The position numbers were made by a program, and so were the translations under genes. From NCBI GenBank assembly GCA_025464345.1, contig JAODGP010000102.1, positions 2,759-10,443 of the forward strand: a stretch of DNA of 7,685 nt, given 5' to 3'. Under the pieces are notes generated by a model. The model searched no databases. It saw only the letters and a list, made by a program, of their open reading frames with translations, and was not told the DNA's origin. This DNA comes from Methanosarcinales archaeon (GTDB lineage Archaea; Halobacteriota; Syntropharchaeia; Alkanophagales; Methanospirareceae). Below, piece by piece: positions 1-5,209 of the stretch (the first letter of the stretch is position 1; the number at the start of each line of letters is the position of its first letter).

Positions 1-1
1 G

Positions 2-274
2 CACACCGAATATGTTCGCATTTACGGAAACGGGGTAAACGTGAATGCATCATGGTCAGGTTACGACACGGACTGGCATAACATCACCTTCGACAAGCCT
101 GTTGTTCTATTGGCAGACGAAAAATACAACTTCACGATTATAACAGGCTCATATCCGCAGATTCATCATAATAGGACTTTAACAGTGCCAGGTGGCGAAA
201 TCACATGCACTAAATTCACAGATGCCAACGGAAAAGTTTATTATGACTGGATACCCGCAATAAGGTTATTTTGA
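2..274 (+). CDS. C-terminal end of a secreted/surface protein (5' partial)
   Basis: The frame is open from the left edge and ends at TGA 272-274, leaving about 90 residues; the true start lies outside the window. A GTG at 41 is an internal valine, not a convincing start. The fragment alternates polar and aromatic residues as in a beta-sandwich, and has four N-glycosylation sequons (NAS, NIT, NFT, NRT), which fits an exported, glycosylated archaeal protein. Its end, with TGSYPQIHH, TKFTDANGK and DWIPAIRLF, resembles a C-terminal module I associate with large surface or secreted proteins of methanogens and related archaea; this is from memory and no search was run. No membrane anchor or sorting signal is visible at the C-terminus. 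Function cannot be stated. The next gene is 158 bp away behind its own promoter, so this is a separate transcription unit. Confidence 0.7.
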   Translation, partial: HTEYVRIYGNGVNVNASWSGYDTDWHNITFDKPVVLLADEKYNFTIITGSYPQIHHNRTLTVPGGEITCTKFTDANGKVYYDWIPAIRLF

Positions 275-354
275 AGCCTGATACGAATTGAATCTTCAAT
301 CAATACAAAGAAGCCCGGTATGATAAGCCGCTGGTCTTTCGTGAGCAGGCTTCA
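272..354 (+). repeat. 9-bp inverted repeat after the surface-protein gene
   Basis: TGAAGCCTG at 272-280, which includes the stop codon, is the exact reverse complement of CAGGCTTCA at 346-354, with 65 nt between the arms. In RNA this could close a long-range stem at the 3' end of the surface-protein transcript, or it may be chance. No T-run follows, so it is not a typical terminator. Nothing else is recognisable between 275 and 400. Confidence 0.3.
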
Positions 355-402
355 GAGAATAACTAAAATGCATCCCTCACATTCCAATGAGATGCCGAGC
401 TA

Positions 403-412
403 TTTAATATAT
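403..412 (+). promoter_or_regulatory. TATA box for ndk-cfbC
   Basis: TTTAATATAT is an AT-rich island in a mixed-composition region and matches the archaeal TATA element. Its centre is about 25 nt before the ATG at 433, the usual distance from TATA box to transcription start, so the mRNA may be leaderless or nearly so. A GAGG at 414-417 is too far upstream to be a well-placed ribosome binding site for 433 or 436. The preceding bases could serve as a BRE, but no strong match is seen. Confidence 0.55.
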
Positions 413-432
413 AGAGGATGTAAGAGATAATC

Positions 433-843
433 ATGATGGAGAGAACTTTCCTGATGATAAAACCTGAGGGTGTGGAACGTGGTCTGATAGGCGAGATAAT
501 AGGGCGGTTTGAACGAAGAGGTTTCAAAATTGTGGCATTGAAGCTGACGAAGATGACCAGGGAGTGTGCAGAACGCCAGTACGAGGAGCATCGGGGCAAG
601 GAGTTCTTCAATGATCTCGTATCTTATATATCGTCCGCACCCGTTGTCATGTTCGTGATAGAGGGTGAGGATGCAATAGCAACTGCGAGAGAGATGGCAG
701 GAGCAACAGACCCGAAGCAGGCTAAGCCAGGCACGATAAGGGCGGATTACGGTATTGACGTACAGAGGAACGTTATACATGCATCAGATTCAAAAGAATC
801 CGCGTATCGGGAGATAGCGCTCCATTTCGGTGTACTTTCGTGA
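433..843 (+). CDS. ndk: nucleoside diphosphate kinase
   Basis: Transfers the gamma phosphate from ATP to nucleoside diphosphates through a phosphohistidine, balancing the cytoplasmic NTP and dNTP pools. The 136-residue length is normal for a single-domain NDK. Visible family marks are the N-terminal RTFLMIKPEGVERGLIGEI strand-helix (Lys10 of the KPEG motif), the Arg103 and Asn113 region, and NVIHASDS with the catalytic His116. Two ATG codons stand in tandem (433 and 436); most homologues begin with a single Met before the E/D-R-T-F motif, so 436 is equally plausible. In many archaea ndk lies with rps28e, rpl24e and infB; here it stands behind its own TATA box and is followed after 7 nt by cfbC, probably as a two-gene operon. 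No missing catalytic residue or frameshift is seen. Confidence 0.96.
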   Translation: MMERTFLMIKPEGVERGLIGEIIGRFERRGFKIVALKLTKMTRECAERQYEEHRGKEFFNDLVSYISSAPVVMFVIEGEDAIATAREMAGATDPKQAKPGTIRADYGIDVQRNVIHASDSKESAYREIALHFGVLS

Positions 844-850
844 TTATGAA

Positions 851-1735
851 ATGAAACAGATAGCATTTTATGGTAAAGGTGGTGTTGGTAAGTCAACGGT
901 AGCTTCCAATATCGCTGCCGCACTGGTCGAGCAGGGCATATCTGTCTTCATGATCGGCTGTGACCCGAAACACGACTGTACGATGAATCTGCGTGGCGAT
1001 GTTGAGATACCAACAATTCTGGATGTCATGAGAGCCAGGGGTGTAGAACAGATGGGTCTTGATGAGCTGGTATCAGGTAACGAAATAAAACCTGAGGAGA
1101 TAATCTATGAGGGTTATGGCGGTGTTTATTGCGCCGAGTGCGGTGGACCGAAGCCCGGCTTCGGATGCGCCGGCAGGGGCATCATTGTCGCGATAGAACT
1201 GCTCAAGCGGCTGAATATTTTTGAGACCCTGAGTCCTGAAGTGGTCATTTATGATGTACCGGGTGATGTGGTATGCGGTGGTTTCGCAATGCCATTGCGT
1301 AAGGGACTCGCCGATGCGGTCTATATAGTAACATCAGCCGATTACCTTGCCATATACGCCGCTAATAACATCTGTCGTGGCATAAGTGAATTTGCAAACA
1401 AGGGTGGCTCGCCTCTCGGCGGGCTCATATATAATGTCAGGGGCATACTCGATGACGAGGCGGTTGTGCGTGACTTTGCGACGAGAGTGGGCTCAAAGGT
1501 TATCGGCTGTGTGCCCAACACGCAACAGATAGCGGAAGCGGAGATAGAGGGACGGACAGTCATCGAGAAAGCACCGGGGAGTGATATCGCTAATCTGTTC
1601 CGCGAACTCGCTCTCCGGGTATACAAAAACCAGGTGACATCTGTGCCCAACCCGCTATCATCCAGGGATATGATGGCTTTCGGACATGTAATCAGGGAGA
1701 AAATACGGGAAAGATATGAAAAGAGCACCGGATAA
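851..1735 (+). CDS. cfbC: NifH-like reductase component CfbC (F430 biosynthesis)
   Basis: CfbC is the ATP-dependent, 4Fe-4S electron donor to CfbD in the Ni-sirohydrochlorin a,c-diamide reductive cyclase, which makes the ring precursor of coenzyme F430. The 294-residue protein shows the P-loop GKGGVGKST (8-16), GCDPKHDCT (36-44), GCAGRG with Cys106 and DVVCGGFAMP with Cys142; Cys106 and Cys142 match the two NifH cluster ligands. KHDCT is typical of the CfbC branch, while nitrogenase NifH has KADST, and no nif genes are nearby. The frame extends to a GTG at 830, but ATG 851 gives the normal MKQIAFYGKGG start and avoids overlap with ndk; only a weak GTGAT lies before it. Oddities are Cys94 and Cys97 before the cluster ligand, Pro137 in the usual DVLGD motif, and no cfbB, cfbD or cfbE beside it. 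A paralogous NifH-like protein of unknown use is the main alternative. Confidence 0.85.
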   Translation: MKQIAFYGKGGVGKSTVASNIAAALVEQGISVFMIGCDPKHDCTMNLRGDVEIPTILDVMRARGVEQMGLDELVSGNEIKPEEIIYEGYGGVYCAECGGPKPGFGCAGRGIIVAIELLKRLNIFETLSPEVVIYDVPGDVVCGGFAMPLRKGLADAVYIVTSADYLAIYAANNICRGISEFANKGGSPLGGLIYNVRGILDDEAVVRDFATRVGSKVIGCVPNTQQIAEAEIEGRTVIEKAPGSDIANLFRELALRVYKNQVTSVPNPLSSRDMMAFGHVIREKIRERYEKSTG

Positions 1736-1751
1736 AACTTTATTATTACAG

Positions 1752-1770
1752 GTATGTATTTTTTACATAC
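1752..1770 (+). promoter_or_regulatory. Hairpin and possible TATA element between cfbC and tRNA-Thr
   Basis: GTATGTA (1752-1758) and TACATAC (1764-1770) are perfect inverted repeats around a T5 loop, 16 nt after the cfbC stop. The T-rich right half (TTTTTTACATA, 1759-1769) is centred about 27 nt before the first base of the tRNA, the usual place for an archaeal TATA box. It could be the tRNA promoter, a 3'-end hairpin for ndk-cfbC, or both. Confidence 0.4.
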
Positions 1771-1790
1771 AACTCTAATCTCAAAAGATA

Positions 1791-1863
1791 GCCTCGGTAG
1801 CTCAGCTGGCAGAGCGACGGATTTGTAATCCGTAGATCGAGGGTTCAAATCCCTCCCGGGGCT
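1791..1863 (+). tRNA. tRNA-Thr (anticodon TGT)
   Basis: A full cloverleaf folds by eye. The acceptor stem GCCTCGG (1791-1797) pairs with CCGGGGC (1856-1862), with one T-G pair. U8 and A9 are at 1798-1799. The D stem is GCTC/GAGC with loop AGCTGGCA. The anticodon stem ACGGA/TCCGT (1817-1821, 1829-1833) holds loop TTTGTAA with anticodon TGT at 1824-1826. The variable loop is short, and the T arm is GAGGG-TTCAAAT-CCCTC (1839-1855). The discriminator at 1863 is T, as in many archaeal tRNA-Thr. CCA is not encoded. There is no intron. It reads ACA codons and, with wobble, ACG. Confidence 0.97.
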
Positions 1864-1866
1864 TTT
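1863..1866 (+). terminator. Short T-run after tRNA-Thr
   Basis: Four T residues begin at the discriminator base and continue past the mature 3' end. Oligo-T on the non-template strand is the usual archaeal termination signal, but four is the minimum, so this is only a weak candidate. Confidence 0.3.
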
Positions 1867-1981
1867 GTCGAATAGTTTAAACCAGAATTTAACAAGAATA
1901 ATTATACAACTGCCCTCTCGCTCATTTCATCACTCACCTATTTATTTTGAATTAACAGCAGGAACAGCAGTAAACCCCCTT

Positions 1982-2336
1982 CAAGCGATGGACTCAATTG
2001 GTATTCTGCCAGAGTTTAAAGGAACCGCTGTGCATGACTGCTGGTGCCCTACCTCAGCTATGCGAATGCAAAGCAAGGGCTCTGCAATGCCCACACCTTA
2101 CGTGAGCTTAATGTACGACTTCAATGTGCCCCTCGACAACAATCGGGCAGAGAGGGACCTGCGCGCATGATGAAGGTGAAACAGGAGGTATCAGGTTCCG
2201 GACAGCTGAAGGAGCGAATATGTTCTGTGCTATCCGTGGTTATATATCTCTACTCTACGAAAGACGCCGTGTGCTCAACGCGATCCAGGATGCTTTCAGA
2301 GGCAATCCTTTCATCCCTTCGCTCATAGTGTGGTGA
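1982..2336 (+). pseudogene. IS66-family transposase remnant, frameshifted and internally deleted
   Basis: IS66-like transposase motifs appear in the correct order but in three reading frames. QAMDSIGILPEFKGTAVHDCW lies at 1982-2044, with the putative catalytic Asp at 2036-2038. A one-base loss near 2045 shifts to PYLSYANAKQGLCNAH and LREL (2047-2109). The next homologous block, VPLDNNRAERDLR with the putative catalytic Glu, starts near 2117, so the long helical stretch normally between LREL and DNNxAERDL is missing. An extra CG in CGCGC (2161-2166) shifts to MMKVKQEVSGSG, and another shift near 2195 leads to FRTAEGANMFCAIRGY and a normal-looking end GNPFIP with TGA at 2334-2336. The N-terminal half of the transposase, its partner ORFs and the terminal repeats are absent. 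Bases 1864-1981 upstream are AT-rich with no homology I recognise. It cannot encode an active transposase. Confidence 0.85.
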
Positions 2337-2440
2337 ATAGTAGGCAGGTGAGTAGTTACGTTTTATTTATGCATGGACGGTAAAATTGTTCTGGCAGTGC
2401 GCCAAAGACTGGAATTAGGCAGTAAAGTCAACACTTGTAA

Positions 2441-2495
2441 ACCACGAGATTTCATTAAGCCCTCTGGCAGAGCCTACCATATGTAATCCCGTGGT
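2441..2495. repeat. 11-bp imperfect inverted repeat beyond the mvk 3' end
   Basis: ACCACGAGATT (2441-2451) and AATCCCGTGGT (2485-2495) are reverse complements except for one position. The 33-nt centre holds CTCTGGCAGAG, itself a tight palindrome. The right arm ends 10 nt past the mvk stop, so on the minus strand this could be a stem at the end of the operon transcript; no T-run follows it there. It could also be the ends of a small mobile or REP-like repeat left in the IS66 scar. Only one copy is visible in the window. Confidence 0.4.
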
Positions 2496-2505
2496 CATAC
2501 AAACC

Positions 2506-3540
2506 TCATTCCTCCTCAACGACCAGTCCCATCGCATTCGTCCTCAAATCCCGCACAATAGCGCCGGTAAGCCCCATCGCTATCCTCAGCTCATCGCTAT
2601 GCCCCGCAGCCGGCAGTGCAATAACAGTGCCCGTGCCATCAGGGAGCGCACCCGCACCTGTCACCTTCGCACCGAGCGCACCTGATTCCTGTGCCAGCTT
2701 CACCAGCTCACTCAACCGCCGTGGAACAACACCTATCGAATCCAGCAACCCGTGATTGATGTTCATCAGACTGCCAAGCCGTGTCAGATCATGCCGTCGC
2801 AACGCCACCACCGCCTCCCCGGTCAGTTCATCTGCAGCAGAGGCTATGTGCTCAAACACACTGCTGAACGCTTCCTTACGCGTCTTCACGCGCTCCACGA
2901 GCTCCCTTGTCTTCAATCTCAGTTCTGACTCATGACCTGCACCCACCGGGATAGTGCATATAGTCCCGGTTACCAGCTCTATCTCCGGCAGGTCGCGTAA
3001 TCGCTTCACTCCACCACCTTCTATCAATACATAGCCCCCATAAGTGGATATAGCTGTATCCGTCGGACTGGCATTACCCTGTACCGCCTTCTCTATCTTA
3101 TGTGCATCCCGCCTCAGCTCATCTAAATCACCGTTCCACAGCCCGAAGTAACGCTTGAGCGCAGCAATAGTGGCGACAGTCGTTGCAGCGGAAGAACCTA
3201 AACCGGCAGATAGCGGTATCTCCGAGCTCACCCTTAGCTCAACACCGCCATCTATCCCATATTCTCGCTCCATATACTGAACTGCAGACCTGATATACGC
3301 AATCGCACGTGCTGCCTCATCATAATTGATAAACGGCTGCGCATACTCGCTCGTCAGTTCCATATCCAGCCCGAACAATGGTATATCCTCCACGATGAGA
3401 TGATAGCCTTCTCCTGCTCTGCCCGAGACCTCGACACTGAGCCGCAGGTTCAGTGCCGTCGCCAGCGCTCGCTTACCATACACCACAAAGTGCTCACCGA
3501 ATAGTATCGCCTTTGCAGGTACTGATGCTATTATCTTCAT
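2506..3540 (-). CDS. mvk: mevalonate kinase (GHMP family)
   Basis: Phosphorylates mevalonate with ATP to 5-phosphomevalonate in the cytoplasmic isoprenoid route to archaeal ether lipids. The 344 residues cover a full GHMP kinase: N-terminal PAKAILFGEHFVVYG (8-22), the ATP-binding IPLSAGLGSSAATT (108-121), and GNASPTDTAISTYGG (155-169) with the likely catalytic Asp161 and a substrate-side Lys10. The third GHMP motif, usually KxTGAGGGGCxIAL, is here KVTGAGALPDGTGTVIAL (292-309), with three or so extra residues and no cysteine. Phosphomevalonate or galactokinase-type GHMP enzymes are less likely given the GEHFVVYG and SPTDT motifs. ATG 3540 overlaps the thpR stop by 4 nt (ATGA), and AAAGG lies directly before it, so translation is probably coupled. 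It is the last gene of the minus-strand operon. Confidence 0.93.
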   Translation of the reverse strand: MKIIASVPAKAILFGEHFVVYGKRALATALNLRLSVEVSGRAGEGYHLIVEDIPLFGLDMELTSEYAQPFINYDEAARAIAYIRSAVQYMEREYGIDGGVELRVSSEIPLSAGLGSSAATTVATIAALKRYFGLWNGDLDELRRDAHKIEKAVQGNASPTDTAISTYGGYVLIEGGGVKRLRDLPEIELVTGTICTIPVGAGHESELRLKTRELVERVKTRKEAFSSVFEHIASAADELTGEAVVALRRHDLTRLGSLMNINHGLLDSIGVVPRRLSELVKLAQESGALGAKVTGAGALPDGTGTVIALPAAGHSDELRIAMGLTGAIVRDLRTNAMGLVVEEE

Positions 3541-4109
3541 CCTTTACCCAGCTTCTTCACATATATGTCATCATAGATAGGACCACGAGGTGTGAGTCTA
3601 CTCCGCTTCAATTTCACCGCATCCACACGCATCTCACCGAGTTCCACATCGCTCAGCTCCGCTATCTTACGCAACAATCTCCGCCTCACGGCTTCTGATT
3701 CGATTCGCTTCACACGGCATATCGTTATGTGCGGACTGAATCCGTGCTTCTCAGCCGGGAAGCCAAGTGCGACCATTCTCGTCTCGACCTGTTCCTGCAG
3801 AGCGTTCAGTTCCTCCACACCGCCCGCAATTCTCAGCCATACAACCCGTATCTGTCTGCCTCGTGGCGGGAAGTAGCCGGCGCCACGCAGCACGATATCG
3901 AATGGCTCCTGGTCTATTCCTTCCAGTTCACGTTTTATAGGCTCTACAAGCTCCTCAGGCACATTACCGAGGAACTTCAGCGTCTGATGCACCTGCCCCG
4001 GATCAACAAGTTTCAACCCCACACCCGTATCATCACTGAAGTAACGCTCCACCTCCTCCACCTTCTTCCTTATATCCTCCGAGAGATCAACCGCAATAAA
4101 GGCTCTCAT
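3537..4109 (-). CDS. thpR: RNA 2',3'-cyclic phosphodiesterase (2H/LigT family)
   Basis: ThpR opens 2',3'-cyclic phosphate ends of RNA to 2'-phosphates; related proteins were first assayed as 2'-5' RNA ligases. The 190-residue length is normal. Both catalytic HxTx motifs are intact: His41-Gln-Thr43-Leu in HQTLKFLG, and His127-Ile-Thr129-Ile in FSPHITICRV. The start MRAFIAVDL is the classical family N-terminus, and the C-terminal KLKRSRLTPRGPIYDDIY is also typical. It begins in a 4-nt ATGA overlap with the fni stop and ends in another with the mvk start; no separate ribosome binding site is seen before it, which suggests translational coupling. Its biological target in archaea, perhaps tRNA halves from splicing, is not settled. 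No functional link to the flanking isoprenoid genes is known to me. Confidence 0.94.
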   Translation of the reverse strand: MRAFIAVDLSEDIRKKVEEVERYFSDDTGVGLKLVDPGQVHQTLKFLGNVPEELVEPIKRELEGIDQEPFDIVLRGAGYFPPRGRQIRVVWLRIAGGVEELNALQEQVETRMVALGFPAEKHGFSPHITICRVKRIESEAVRRRLLRKIAELSDVELGEMRVDAVKLKRSRLTPRGPIYDDIYVKKLGKG

Positions 4110-5209
4110 ACACGATTCTTCAATCTTATCCTGCCAAGAAAACCCCTCTGCTCCATTATCTCCCTCGTATTGCCTGTTACAACCAGTTCCGCATCCTTCA
4201 GTTCCGCAACCCTGCTGCAGCCGGTCAGGAACATCGCCACACGCAGCTCCTCCATCAGCTCCTCTATCTTCGTTATCACACGCTCCGCATTTAAATCATG
4301 CATTACCACCTTGAGAAACGGCAGAGCGGCACTGCAGATATCAGCACCGAGCGCTATGCTCTTCGCTATATCTATGCCCGTTCTTATCCCTCCGGTTGCT
4401 ATCACCGGTATCGGCAGTGCACTGCATTCCACTATACTCTCAACTGTGGATATACCCCAGTCCCTGCCAAATAGCTCACCCAGATGCTCTGAGAGCGCAT
4501 CACCCTCTGCTCTCGCACGGTGCAGCTCAGCCACTGCCAGGCTCGTACCGCCGAATCCACCAACATCTATCGCGGCAACACCCGCATCCACCAGCCTCCG
4601 TGCCACACCGTAGCTGATACCCGCTCCCGTCTCCTTCACTATCACCGGCTCCTTTATCGCACTGCACAGCTCCTTTATGGCTGCAAGACACCCTCTTGCA
4701 TCTACGTTGCCCTCCGGCTGTATCGCTTCCTGCAAGAAGTTAAGATGTATCGCCACAGCATCCGCGTCTATCATCTCTATCACGCGTTCGACACCGGCAA
4801 CGCCATATTCAAGCAACTGCGGTGCACCGAGATTCGCATAGATGAACGAATCAGGCGCCATATCACGAACCACACGGAACGAATCCTCATGCCCCGTATC
4901 TTCCAGTGCCGCTCGCTGTGACCCTACGCCGATACCGATACCGAGCCGTTCCGCCGCTTCCGCAAGCACCGCATTTATTCGCTTCGTCTCTGGATGACCA
5001 CCGGTCATTGAAGCGATCATAATCGGGTAATTGAACGAGAACCCGAGGAAACTGGTACTCAGGTCTATCTCTTCCTTCGCTATCTCCGGCAGTGCCACAT
5101 GCACGAACCTGAGATCGGCGAAGCCTGCGGCATCTACTTCCACATCCTCTCTCATACTTATATGCAATTGTTCTATCTTCCGCCTCGAGGTCCTATCCCC
5201 ATCCGTCAT
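4106..5209 (-). CDS. fni: type 2 isopentenyl-diphosphate delta-isomerase (FMN-dependent)
   Basis: Interconverts isopentenyl and dimethylallyl diphosphate using reduced FMN, providing the starter for prenyl chains. The 367-residue TIM-barrel protein shows RRKIEQLHIS (9-18), MTGG (68-71), GVGSQRAAL (94-102), HLNFLQEAIQPEG (155-167) with the metal-side Gln164-Pro-Glu166, KETGAGIS (192-199), DVGGFGGTS (215-223) and the phosphate/FMN-binding ATGGIRTGIDIAKSIALGA (271-289). These set it apart from the Nudix-type isomerase. The ATG at 5209 overlaps the ClC stop codon, and AGGAG (5223 down to 5219) sits 9 nt before it, one of the few clear Shine-Dalgarno sites here. Together with mvk it forms the isoprenoid part of the operon. 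All motifs look intact. Confidence 0.96.
   Translation of the reverse strand: MTDGDRTSRRKIEQLHISMREDVEVDAAGFADLRFVHVALPEIAKEEIDLSTSFLGFSFNYPIMIASMTGGHPETKRINAVLAEAAERLGIGIGVGSQRAALEDTGHEDSFRVVRDMAPDSFIYANLGAPQLLEYGVAGVERVIEMIDADAVAIHLNFLQEAIQPEGNVDARGCLAAIKELCSAIKEPVIVKETGAGISYGVARRLVDAGVAAIDVGGFGGTSLAVAELHRARAEGDALSEHLGELFGRDWGISTVESIVECSALPIPVIATGGIRTGIDIAKSIALGADICSAALPFLKVVMHDLNAERVITKIEELMEELRVAMFLTGCSRVAELKDAELVVTGNTREIMEQRGFLGRIRLKNRV

Noticed and set aside
400..780. Minus-strand open frame opposite ndk
   Set aside because: ndk is complete with its catalytic histidine; the antisense translation looks like low-information shadow sequence.
830..850. Earlier GTG start for cfbC
   Set aside because: It would overlap ndk and add seven residues before the normal MKQIAFYGKGG start; ATG 851 fits the family better.
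851..1735. Nitrogenase iron protein NifH
   Set aside because: GCDPKHDCT is the CfbC-type signature, not the KADST of nitrogenase NifH, and no nifD, nifK or nifI genes are near.
1342..1848. Minus-strand open frame (168 codons) over cfbC and into tRNA-Thr
   Set aside because: It runs antisense across the conserved cfbC coding region and into the tRNA gene, with no family motif.
1864..2505. CRISPR array or phage attachment site in the gene-poor region
   Set aside because: No regularly spaced direct repeats are present, and the tRNA 3' end itself is not duplicated; only a decayed internal tRNA-like segment is seen.
3729..4613. Long plus-strand open frame (294 codons) opposite thpR and fni
   Set aside because: It is antisense to two genes with complete catalytic motifs, its translation is rich in Ser, His, Arg and Pro without recognisable motifs, and it has no start signal; it is a shadow of codon bias on the other strand.
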